In this document: positions 48,174 through 56,288 of the stretch, piece by piece
How the letters are laid out: every line of letters starts with the position of its first letter
Position numbering within the stretch: the first letter of the stretch is position 1
Assembly: GCF_008691045.1 (NCBI RefSeq)
Contig: NZ_VMSO01000006.1
Location: 1 to 64,000, forward strand
DNA length: 64,000 nt
Reading direction: 5' to 3'
From: Mediterraneibacter catenae
GTDB taxonomy: Bacteria > Bacillota > Clostridia > Lachnospirales > Lachnospiraceae
Position numbers and translations under genes: made by a program
The notes under the pieces: generated by a model
What the model was told of the DNA's origin: nothing
What the model saw: the letters and a program-made list of their open reading frames with translations, nothing else
The model's database searches: none

Positions 48174-48761
48174 TTATGTCAGCTCTGCGATCCTGGACAC
48201 TCCGACATAAATCTCTGATATCTTATACCATGTAGGATAATCCACCTTTCCCGTCGCCGGAAGTCCGAACACAGACTGAAATTCTTTCACGGCTTCTTCT
48301 GTTGCCGGACCATAGATACCGTCCGCCGTGATCTTCGGAAGCGCCGGATAGGCTCCTGCGATTACATTAAGCTGTTCCTGCATCTGCTTTACTTTAGCTC
48401 CGCTGGACCCTTCTTCCAGAGTATATCCCGGCCAGGATGCTGGTATTCCCGAGATTTCCTCTGCAGTGTTGATGTACATATCGTCCCCGTAGAAATACCG
48501 CAGGATTTCTATCGGAGAATAGCCCTGGTCTCCCAGTTCTTTTGACCCCCACTGTGTCATCCAGTCCGGACAGCTTACCCGCCTTCCGTCACAGTACTGT
48601 GTCAGAATCGGCTGTCTCACATTCGGTCTTGACAGATAGGCGGCAAATAATTCGTCTACGATCACTGATATGGTATCATAATAATTCCGCTCCGGAATCC
48701 ATTTATGATCAAAAGCTGTAGAGGATGTAATAGTAAAATCATATCCGCGGTTTCTGTACCA
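48174..48761 (-). CDS. SleC-like spore cortex-lytic protein, 3' part (interrupted gene)
   Basis: From the core outward the codons read WYRNRGYDFTITSSTAFDHK and continue to a peptidoglycan-binding domain (SSGAKVKQMQEQLNVIAGAY, then ITADGIYGPATEEAVKEFQS) and a VSRIAELT end. This is the C-terminal half of SleC-type proteins, which hydrolyse spore cortex in germination. The first codons of the local open frame (MNFYRNPES) are element DNA. Joined to 55558-56235 it gives a 421-residue protein, the normal family length. As it stands it lacks its own start. Confidence 0.85.
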   Translation of the reverse strand, partial: WYRNRGYDFTITSSTAFDHKWIPERNYYDTISVIVDELFAAYLSRPNVRQPILTQYCDGRRVSCPDWMTQWGSKELGDQGYSPIEILRYFYGDDMYINTAEEISGIPASWPGYTLEEGSSGAKVKQMQEQLNVIAGAYPALPKITADGIYGPATEEAVKEFQSVFGLPATGKVDYPTWYKISEIYVGVSRIAELT

Positions 48762-50445
48762 ATTCGTTATTGGTGATTCGGGGTTGCGGTAAAAATTCAT
48801 CTAGGTTAATTTTAAACCGGATAATCACCTGATTCTCAGTAATATCAATCCGTTCGATTAATTTATTTACTAGTACACGTTTATCGGGTGTATCCGCCTT
48901 TAAAAAGACTTCTCGCCATGTTGGAATCTTAGTACGCAGTGTTTCCCAATCGGTAATAGATGCCGAAGTGTTTTGAAGTTCTTTTTCTAATTCAGCTATC
49001 TGTGCAGTTTGTTCTTGTTCTTTTCTTTTTTGCTTTTCAATAATATGTACCAATTCTTCAAGAGACAATGGATATTCGCCAGTGATTGCCTGAGGAATCT
49101 TATCTTCTAGTACATCAATATTACTTCTTATTTTACTAAGCTCTGCTTTTTCCTGTTGTAATATCTTTTTTTGTTGTTCTCTTTCCTTGTTTTGATTATC
49201 CAGAATTTCTTCAAATACGTTTTTGTTTTCTTGCAGCTTACCAATGTATTCTGCAAGAGCCTCAAATACAATCGGTTCGATTTTGCTTGCATGAATCAAT
49301 TTCATTTTTTCATGAGGAACTCCCTGCCAAACATTCTGACATCTATAAATTACTTTTCTGGATGTTCTTCGTTCACCAGTTGCTTTAATTGTCCAATAAT
49401 CATATTTTGTTCCATTTGTCAGCTTACACCCACAATAACCACAATGAGCCACGTCTATCAAAGCAAGCATACCGTCATTACGTGAAATCACAGTCGCATT
49501 CTCATTTTTCGCACTCTTCTTATACTTTTCTCCTCGGTCTTTTCTTTTTTTCTGTACCTTTTGCCAGAGTTCCCTGTCTATAATAGTAATTGCATCATTG
49601 GGTTTCTCCGCGAGAATCCAGTTTTTACTTTCCAGACGAATATATTTACCATCTATGTGTTCTCGCCTTTTATACGCCGTATAACCGGCATAAATCGGAT
49701 TTGTTAAAATACTGGTAATTGTTCCACTTTTCCAAACATCATTTGGTGCCATTTTTCTATACTTTTCATCTGAATTTAAGATAGTTGCAATTTTGTATGA
49801 CCCAAATTCTTTATAAAAAGATAAGTTGTAAATATATTTTACTATATTTGCCTGCTCAGGAACAACTACAAGATGTTTCAATGCTCTTTGATGTTTGCTG
49901 TATTCACCAGAAAATTCCAGAGTATATCCATAAGGAGCCTTTCCCCCCATAAATTTGCCTTGCTGAACCAATTTTTGTGCAGTATCTTTTACCCTCATAC
50001 CAGTATCAGAACTACTCTTTTGTGCCATACCGTAGCGCATAGTCAACATAATAATTCCGTTCACATCATTAATATCTTTTGGTGATAGTAGACCGTCACT
50101 TACTGTATACACATCTACTCCTGCTTGTTTCAAAGATAAGATGTAACCTGGTATCTCCAGAACTCTTCTTCCCAATCGGTCATCTTTGTAAGCAGCTAGG
50201 ATATCATATTCTCCATGCTCTGCATCTTTTAAAGCCTCTTGTAAAACATCTCTGTCTGCTACAGAATTTTTATATCCACTGTTACTTCCTTCAAAATATT
50301 CCTTAGAATCCAACTGCCAATCCTGATGTTTTGCAATATACTCCGACACAATTTTTCTTTGAACTCCTAAATCACCATCAGCTTCTAACTGCTGGTCTGA
50401 ACTTACTCGAAGTAACACTCGTACTCTTTTTATTTTACTTTCCAT
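48739..50445 (-). CDS. large serine recombinase (site-specific integrase)
   Basis: 568 residues. The N-terminal resolvase domain has the catalytic Ser in LLRVSSDQQ (about residue 14) and the Arg block KDDRLGRR; a recombinase domain follows (GGKAPYGYTLEF, WKSGTITSILTNPIYAGYTA), then a zinc ribbon (CGYCGCKL ... YRCQNV) and a long coiled coil (about 425-510) that controls direction of integration. AAAAGGAGAAC precedes the ATG. The gene is complete and its last codons cross the left core into host DNA. It should catalyse both integration and, with a partner, excision. Confidence 0.95.
   Translation of the reverse strand: MESKIKRVRVLLRVSSDQQLEADGDLGVQRKIVSEYIAKHQDWQLDSKEYFEGSNSGYKNSVADRDVLQEALKDAEHGEYDILAAYKDDRLGRRVLEIPGYILSLKQAGVDVYTVSDGLLSPKDINDVNGIIMLTMRYGMAQKSSSDTGMRVKDTAQKLVQQGKFMGGKAPYGYTLEFSGEYSKHQRALKHLVVVPEQANIVKYIYNLSFYKEFGSYKIATILNSDEKYRKMAPNDVWKSGTITSILTNPIYAGYTAYKRREHIDGKYIRLESKNWILAEKPNDAITIIDRELWQKVQKKRKDRGEKYKKSAKNENATVISRNDGMLALIDVAHCGYCGCKLTNGTKYDYWTIKATGERRTSRKVIYRCQNVWQGVPHEKMKLIHASKIEPIVFEALAEYIGKLQENKNVFEEILDNQNKEREQQKKILQQEKAELSKIRSNIDVLEDKIPQAITGEYPLSLEELVHIIEKQKRKEQEQTAQIAELEKELQNTSASITDWETLRTKIPTWREVFLKADTPDKRVLVNKLIERIDITENQVIIRFKINLDEFLPQPRITNNELVQKPRI
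48751..48761. repeat. attachment core, left
   Basis: TTTCTGTACCA. The outer flank is host gene (ATATCCGCGG before it); the inner flank is ATTCGTTATTGGTGATTC, one arm of the attP dyad. Confidence 0.85.
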
Positions 50446-50501
50446 ATTTTAGTTCTCCTTTTGGTAAAAAGGGGTAAAGAATTAATTTTACCCCAAATCA
50501 A

Positions 50502-50798
50502 TTATACAATTTTCAGTAACTGTTCATGGAGTAGACTTGACATTAGCTGTTTTATCTCTCCATTAATACTGTCTTTGCATTTTGATTCATTCGGAAATTC
50601 TACAATGACCTTAAAACCATTATAATCTGTCTCAAATTTTTTATATTCTGTTTCTTCCATAGGACTCTCCAAACATAATTCGTTTACCATATCTTTATTT
50701 GAAGAAGGCTCGTCACATTCCATTATCTGAGACATATTAATTATATAATCTTCTTTAGTCTGAAATAAAGATGAGTCTTTAAGAATTTCTTTCTGCAT
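50502..50798 (-). CDS. small recombinase-associated protein
   Basis: 98 residues after GGAGGTGCGCG. An acidic N-terminal half is followed by YNGFKVIVEFPNESKCKDSI and EIKQLMSSLLHEQ. The pattern of an F-x-V-x-x-x-F-P strand then a helix resembles the small TnpW-like ORFs that precede large serine recombinases in Clostridia; this similarity is weak and from memory. Because it is 57 bp upstream of the recombinase on the same strand, a role as directionality factor or regulator is possible but unproven. Confidence 0.55.
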   Translation of the reverse strand: MQKEILKDSSLFQTKEDYIINMSQIMECDEPSSNKDMVNELCLESPMEETEYKKFETDYNGFKVIVEFPNESKCKDSINGEIKQLMSSLLHEQLLKIV

Positions 50799-50900
50799 CG
50801 CGCACCTCCATATGAATAATGTTGATGCCTTTAGATTTTGCGAAATAACCGCGCGGAGAAAGACAGTCTGAAATCAGTCCGCTATATCGTATATAACGAC

Positions 50901-51209
50901 TTATTTTTTCAATGGTGTATATGGGAAATGGTTCCAAATACGTAATCCTTCTAAAATTTCAGGTTTTTTCTTTAGTGCCCGTTTAAACATTGTAAACTGG
51001 CGTCTTAATGGAACAAGCCGTGGATTTATAGCAATCCCCACACTAGTTTCTTCGTCTTCCCATACTCCTCCCCGTATCTCGAGGAAGTAACCGCAATGAT
51101 GACAACAGAAATTTTCTTTTTTCAATGGTTTATTCTCAAACATTTGTTTCCATATAACATAAGTGTCCTTGTGCCCACATATAGGGCAGATTCTTTTTTC
51201 TTTTCTCAT
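50901..51209 (-). CDS. zinc-ribbon protein, copy 1
   Basis: 102 residues. Two pairs, CPICGHKDTYVIWK and CCHHCGYF, form a zinc ribbon; the C-terminal half is basic and helical (RRQFTMFKRALKKKPEILEG). No family name can be given. AAAGGGATAAAGAATT precedes the ATG. A second, related gene lies directly upstream at 51238-51532, so this is a tandem duplication. Both sit between the reverse transcriptase and the recombinase. Confidence 0.65.
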   Translation of the reverse strand: MRKEKRICPICGHKDTYVIWKQMFENKPLKKENFCCHHCGYFLEIRGGVWEDEETSVGIAINPRLVPLRRQFTMFKRALKKKPEILEGLRIWNHFPYTPLKK

Positions 51210-51237
51210 AATTCTTTATCCCTTTCCAATTTCATTT

Positions 51238-51532
51238 TTATTTTTTAGGTTTATAACGAAAATGGTCTGTAATACACAATCCCTCTAAAATCTTACGATT
51301 CTTTTTTAGTGTTTTTCTGATTATATTTATTTGCCTTTTCAATACGATTTTTCTTGAATCAAATGTAATTCCTTCAACCATATCTTCGTTTTCACGTTTA
51401 CGACAGAAAAAACCACATTCATGACACAGAAAAATTTCATTTTCTACGGAGACATTGTCAACTATTCCTTTCCATATGACATAAGTGTCTTCGTGTTTAC
51501 ATACAGGACATATTTCCTTTATGTCTAGCCAT
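51238..51532 (-). pseudogene. zinc-ribbon protein, copy 2, frameshifted near its start
   Basis: The frame with CPVCKHEDTYVIWK, LCHECGFFCRKR and KKNRKILEGLCITDHFRYKP is clearly related to copy 1 over its whole length. It has no start codon. The ATG at 51532, placed downstream of AAGGAGG, is in another phase: MARHK then shifts after AAAGG. Removing one G there would give a start like copy 1. So either a decayed gene or a frameshift-dependent one. Confidence 0.6.
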
Positions 51533-51563
51533 ATTGATATACCATACCTCCTTGTTGTATTTT

Positions 51564-52664
51564 CTATCTTTCAAATTTTTCAAAAATCTGATGAATAACT
51601 CCTGCGAGATACCGCATTCCGGCAAATTGATTTATGAACATTATTAGTTCATATTCGATATTCAAAAAGAATGGATATGTTGCTATCGAATAAAAATTCA
51701 GCCAGCCGGTTATAATTTGTTTTAACCTTTTAGCCTTTTCTTTTTCAGAAATATGATTCTGATTCAATACAACTTTTATCTTTTCAAAAAGTCTATTCTT
51801 ACTTTCTTGAGTAGGAATACGCTTTATGTTTTCATTCTTTTTGAATATCTTCCATCCAAGAAAAGTAATCCCATCATTGATATTAATAATTCGGGTCTTT
51901 TCTTGGGAAAGTTTTAACCCCCTTTTTTTCAAAAATTTTTCAATTGCCGGAATCACCTCTCGCACCAAAACCGCCCTATCATCACATATAATGATAAAAT
52001 CATCAGTATATCGAATAATATCTATAAAAATATCATCCATACAAATATCATTCATTGCATATTGATTATTTCTCATATAGTGAGCATCATTACATATGTC
52101 CGCAAGGCCATCTAACGTCAAATTGCAAATTACGCTAGATACACTGCCGCCTTGTGGTACTCCCTTTTCAGTTGAATGCCATATCCTATTTTCTATAAAT
52201 CCTGATTTCAGAAATTTTTTCAGAAGTTTTGGATTTATATAGATATATCTTAATAACCAGTCATGACTGATGTTATCAAAACACCCTTCAATGTCGGCTT
52301 TCAGAATCCATTCACATTTAGGATTCTCTGACAAATCATTTGTAAGATGTAATATAGCATCTGTTACACTACGTCCTTGTCTATAGCCATAAGATTGCTC
52401 GTCTGCATAGTATTCTGCAACGGGTTCAAGTGCAAACCTGTATAGTGTCTGCATTGCTCTGTCCTTTATCGTTGGTATTCCCAATGGACGTCGCTTATTG
52501 CCGGATTTTTGGATATAGACCCTTTTTAACGATTTTGGTTTATAACCTCTTAACTTCAAACTAAAAATAGCATTGAACTTATCGGTGTTACTTAACCAAA
52601 GAACTCTGTCTATTCCCGGCGTATGTTTACCATTAGTGGAACATACATGCTTAACAGCACAGGC
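51564..52664 (-). pseudogene. group II intron-type reverse transcriptase, 5'-truncated
   Basis: The frame is open from 52664 (ACAVKHVCSTNGKHTPGIDR, the RT0/RT1 region) to the stop; an ATG inside gives 331 residues. RPLGIPTIKDRAMQ, YGYRQGRSVTDAI, KADIEGCFDNISH, GVPQGGSVSS and the catalytic RYTDDF (usually YADD) are the RT blocks; the X/maturase-like stretch ends with GWLNFY. The N-terminus is cut by the IS21 scrap. No intron domain V was noticed downstream, so this is not an intact intron. Confidence 0.8.
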
Positions 52665-52676
52665 TTAAGGAGGACG

Positions 52677-53624
52677 ATGATCATGGTAGATTATCGCGAA
52701 ATCCTGAGGCTCCAGAGCCTTGGACACAACATCACTCAGATCGCCGGATCGCTGCACAGCTCCCGCAACACCGTAAGGGAAGTTGAACGGCTTGCGGATG
52801 AGAAAGGCATCCGGTGGCCGCTTGGAGAGGAGGTGACAAATCCACAGCTTTATGTCCTGCTTTATCCGGAACGACAGGAAAAAGCAAATGTTTATCTGGA
52901 ACCGGACTGTGCCTGGATTCATCGCGAACTGGCGAAAAAAGGAGTGAACCTGACATTGCTTTGGAAAGAATATCAGGTCAATTGCTCCAATGCCGGGCGT
53001 GTCCCATACCAGTATACACAGTTTTGTGACATTTACCGGGTATGGGCAAAAAAAGCCAAAGCTACGATGAGGATCCATCATAAGCCCGGAGATGCCATGG
53101 AAGTGGACTGGGCAGGCGGGACACTGCCGATCAAAGATCCTGTTACTGGGGAAACGGTTCCCGCATACCTTTTTGTAGGGGTTCTTCCCTGCAGCTGCTA
53201 TGTTTATGCCGAACTCTGCAGTGACATGAAGTCTGAAAACTGGCTGCTCTGCCATGTACATGCCTATGAGTATTTCGGGGGCGTCCCCAGGCTGACAATC
53301 CCGGACAATCTCCGTACCGGTGTGCTGAAAAACACCCGTCTGGATACAGTCCTGAACCGCAGCTATTCGGAGCTTGCCGATCACTATGGTACTGCGATTG
53401 TTCCTGCGCGCATTCACCGTCCGCAGGATAAGAGCCATGCCGAGGGCAGTGTCTCTTATGCGTCTACGTGGATCCTGGCAGCGCTGCGGAATGACACATT
53501 CTTTTCCCTGGCCGATGCCAAAGAGGCAGTTGCTGAAAAGCTGGAAGAGCTCAATGGTTATACCTTTAAAAAGCGGGAAGAGTATTTGACAAAGATAAGT
53601 ACAGCTGCTGGAATGAAGAGATGA
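52677..53624 (+). pseudogene. IS21-family transposase IstA, 3'-truncated
   Basis: Starts at the ATG after AAGGAGGACG. The N-terminal helix-turn-helix (GHNITQIAGSLHSSRNTVRE) and the DDE core are recognisable: GDAMEVDWAGGTLPI with the first Asp, GVPRLTIPDNLRTGV with the second, and HAEGSVSYAS with the Glu. Full IstA proteins are about 500 residues; here the frame leaves the family at about residue 300, and no istB follows. The IS terminal repeat before the gene is also missing. Confidence 0.8.
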
Positions 53625-53682
53625 AAGCCGAGGAGGGGAATGCCATTCATACGTTCCGGAGGAATGGAATCACAGTAAAGTT

Positions 53683-53975
53683 CCATTCGAAAACAGGACG
53701 AAGAATCTGTATGTTTCCCGGAAATTTAACCAGTACCGAAAGGAAGACCTGGAGAGGATTACCAGCGAAGAAGGGATCCTACTGCGGGTGAACAGGAGTA
53801 TCCAGTCCGAGGGAATTTTTGGTGATTTGAAAGAGGATACAGGCTTTCGAAGATTCCGGTATCGAGGGAAGCGAATGTAGAAGCACAAAGTATTCTGTTG
53901 GCAATTGCACATAATATCAGGAAACTACATCAAAAAATCCAAAACGGAAAACCGGAACACATCCGTTTGTGTTAA
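53683..53975 (+). pseudogene. IS1182-family transposase, C-terminal scrap with frameshift
   Basis: The codons give LYVSRKFNQYRKEDLERITS, NRSIQSEGIFGDLKED and FRRFRYRGK, then a one-base shift, then ANVEAQSILLAIAHNIRKLH and a stop. SxxxEGxFGxxKED...RFxxRG is the end of IS1182/IS5-like DDE transposases. The N-terminal two thirds are absent. After it, 53976-54197 holds a GAGGAAT/ATTCCTC hairpin and no gene. Confidence 0.7.
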
Positions 53976-54197
53976 AGAAGAGCGCGTAAATTTAAAAGGT
54001 TCAAAACGCCAAACAGACAGATCATCTGGATATTTTTCTGAAATAAGCGAGAAAAGAGGGGCATGACGTATGAGGAATTTCATTCCTCGTGCGACAGCCC
54101 CATAGCGGAATACCTTGTGAAAAGATATCCATTATTTTATTGAACGCTTACCTTGAATATGTTGATAAGTACAGTGTTTAAGGGGGCAATCAGATTA

Positions 54198-54722
54198 TTA
54201 GTTGTTTTTTTCATTGAAAAACTGTACTAGGAAAATATGAGCCAGATATACTGCATACCAAGTGCCAAGGCCATTGATTACACCAGAGAGTATTGCATGT
54301 CCCAGACGACCGATTCCGCCGGGATTGATGCCCCAGCTGGCCAAGAAACATGGAAGGCCAGAGCCGATCAACATCCCTGCAAAGAAAGAAGTGAAGATCA
54401 CATATGCCCACCATTTTGCAGGTACCCACAGGGGGAAGATCAGTTGTTTTTCGCGGCTATCCATAGGAGGGAGCTTTTTCCCATTCTTGGCAAACTGAGC
54501 TTTAAATGTCTTGCCAACGATCAGATACTGAAGGAAACAGCAGATTAAAGATGTGACGGTAACGGTACCACCAATTTTGACTCCGAATTCAGCCAGTGTC
54601 AGCGGATTTTCTGCGAATTCCCTGCTCAGAGAAAAATACATAATAATCGCAGTAAGTATTATGGTTGGAATACCACACACGATCGATTCTTTAAATGCCC
54701 ATTTTCTTGCTTCTTTTGTCAT
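54198..54722 (-). CDS. integral membrane protein of unknown function
   Basis: 174 residues with four predicted membrane segments (about 13-30, 48-67, 105-128, 143-165). AAAGGAGTAATAG precedes the ATG. The loop NGKKLPPMDSREKQL separates the two hairpins. No family could be recognised; the layout suggests a small transporter subunit or sensor. It is inside the serine-recombinase element and is the only cargo gene other than the recombinase cluster that looks intact. Confidence 0.6.
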   Translation of the reverse strand: MTKEARKWAFKESIVCGIPTIILTAIIMYFSLSREFAENPLTLAEFGVKIGGTVTVTSLICCFLQYLIVGKTFKAQFAKNGKKLPPMDSREKQLIFPLWVPAKWWAYVIFTSFFAGMLIGSGLPCFLASWGINPGGIGRLGHAILSGVINGLGTWYAVYLAHIFLVQFFNEKNN

Positions 54723-55018
54723 TTTTCTATTACTCCTTTATTATTATACTTACAGGTGATATGCTACCACAAAAATGAGATTTTTTCATGTGAATCATAT
54801 GGAATAAAATGGACATACAGGCAATAATATTCTTTTTACAAAGGCGAGCCCCGTTCCAAATGGATTATCCGAAGGCGACTGCGAAGTCGCATACCTTGGT
54901 GACGTCATGGCTGACAGCGGCCTTTCGAACGGGAATGCACAGATTGTTCTGGCAGAAATCCTCCCCACGGCTGCTTAGCGCCGGCGTTTGAGCAAAGATG
55001 AAAATGGGTGCTTGATCG

Positions 55019-55300
55019 TTGATCGTATCTTTGCAAAAGACTTTACAACTCAATCCGAGAGATATTGATTATGTTTATAACTGTTTACAATTTATCGAAT
55101 TGTTATGGTGTCAGATGATAAGCTGTAGAATAGAGCAAGTATTTATTTCCGAACTTGCTTATGCAGCTGATTATGTTATAAGTCGAAAAGGTAATATAGA
55201 GTCTCCTGCTTTTGTCAGTTACTCTCTGTTTCCACAAAATTACAATGATTTTCATTATGAAGAATATTATGAAAAATATGATGCATTATGGAATTCGTGA
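55019..55300 (+). CDS. hypothetical protein, possibly a truncated gene
   Basis: 93 codons, opening with TTG and no ribosome site, so the true start is unsure. The sequence (QFIELLWCQMISCRIEQVFI ... HYEEYYEKYDALWNS) is helical with an acidic, tyrosine-rich end. It is followed after 43 bp by a good plus-strand terminator, which supports transcription. The 300 bp before it (54723-55018) is mixed composition with no gene recognised, perhaps the lost 5' part. Confidence 0.35.
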   Translation: MIVSLQKTLQLNPRDIDYVYNCLQFIELLWCQMISCRIEQVFISELAYAADYVISRKGNIESPAFVSYSLFPQNYNDFHYEEYYEKYDALWNS

Positions 55301-55343
55301 TATTTAGAATTTCTGCTATGTATAGATAACATCAGATATGATA

Positions 55344-55390
55344 ACCGCTACATTGAGATTGAATAAATCACAAATGTAGCGGTGTTTTAT
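55344..55390 (+). terminator. terminator near the right end of the element
   Basis: ACCGCTACATT (55344-55354) pairs perfectly with AATGTAGCGGT (55373-55383), followed by GTTTTATG. From here to 55536 no gene is seen; the stretch holds the right attP arm. Confidence 0.7.
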
Positions 55391-55536
55391 GTAATTGAGC
55401 CTATGGCTGAATTAAGTCAGTCTTTCATTTTGAAAATGGTCTGCCTGTCCTGATTATAGATATTCCAGTTCGTATGATGTTTTACCAGTAAATCGAATAA
55501 CAAGCCCATTTAAAGTAAATGTTTTGCAACCATGAA

Positions 55537-56235
55537 TCACCGTATATTTCTGTACCACTCCGTGTATACTCTGTTAAGTGTAAATGACATGATCGCCAGC
55601 ACGTTTGCCCGGATCGTATCTGTCGGCCACGTGGCATAAATCTCGCTTGACGCTACGTTTTTAATATAGTCCTTGTATTTCACATAATAATTTGTCGCCG
55701 TTGTGTCTCTTGGCGAACCGTCATGGACAACGACATATTCCGGAACAACCACACGGCTTAGGACAATTTCCCCTGACTCATTTGTCGGCTTGATCTCGTC
55801 CTCTGCAATTTTCGGCGGATAATCTCCGTATAAAGTATGAGCGGGGATGACGAACACTTCTTCCTCCTCCCCGCCCGTATCACTCGGCCGCATCCTGACA
55901 TTCTGGATCGCCTTTACATTTGCAAGTATTTCTGTCCCGGCAATGCTCACCGGCTCATATCCCGGAGCACTGACGTCCAGTGTATATTCGGAATACGGCT
56001 GTCTCTCATTTTCCGGATCAAGGCTCCACGACTCAGGCGGAGCATCCAGTGTCAACACTTCACTCTGGCCGGAGGAATCTGTCGTCACCTGCTCCAGCGT
56101 CCGTTCGGGAACTCCCGTGTACGAAATGGATATCTTCGCCTCCGCTATGGGATGGGAATCCAATGTCGAGGTGACATTGATCTGAAGTTCTCCTTTTCCC
56201 GACGTCTCCTCCTGCATAGCTCTTATATACTGCAT
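55537..56235 (-). CDS. SleC-like spore cortex-lytic protein, 5' part (interrupted gene)
   Basis: 232 codons from an ATG 6 bases after GGGAG. Residues 15-125 form the beta-rich N-terminal domain of SleC-type proteins (INVTSTLDSHPIAEAKISIS, then YTLDVSAPGYEPVSI). The catalytic-type region begins at about 175 (VVHDGSPRD, YIKNVASSEIYATWPTDTIR) and reaches LNRVYTEWYRN, where the element starts; the last two codons (IR) and the stop are element DNA. No signal peptide is obvious. The intact protein would be about 421 residues and act on spore cortex. Confidence 0.85.
   Translation of the reverse strand: MQYIRAMQEETSGKGELQINVTSTLDSHPIAEAKISISYTGVPERTLEQVTTDSSGQSEVLTLDAPPESWSLDPENERQPYSEYTLDVSAPGYEPVSIAGTEILANVKAIQNVRMRPSDTGGEEEEVFVIPAHTLYGDYPPKIAEDEIKPTNESGEIVLSRVVVPEYVVVHDGSPRDTTATNYYVKYKDYIKNVASSEIYATWPTDTIRANVLAIMSFTLNRVYTEWYRNIR
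55547..55557. repeat. attachment core, right
   Basis: TTTCTGTACCA, identical to 48751-48761. The inner flank is GCAACCATGAATCACCGTATA, the second arm of the attP dyad; the outer flank CTCCGTGTATAC is host gene. Confidence 0.85.
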
Positions 56236-56288
56236 AAAAGTCTCCCGCGTAAAAATGATCTATTAATTATATATGCGGGAAACGTTCT

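Larger units (their letters stand above)
48751..55557. mobile_element. 6.8-kb serine-recombinase element inserted in a SleC-like gene
   Basis: The borders are two identical 11-bp cores (48751-48761 and 55547-55557). Deleting 6796 bp, from one core to the other, restores an open reading frame across the host gene. Content in order: large serine recombinase, small ORF, zinc-ribbon gene, frameshifted zinc-ribbon gene, truncated reverse transcriptase (all minus); IS21 and IS1182 scraps (plus); a membrane protein (minus); a small plus-strand ORF. It is a site-specific element, possibly skin-like, that has itself collected insertions. Confidence 0.9.

Noticed and set aside
51238-52664. Intact group II intron around the reverse transcriptase
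   Set aside because: No domain V-like hairpin was seen after the RT, the downstream space is occupied by a zinc-ribbon gene, and the RT front is missing.
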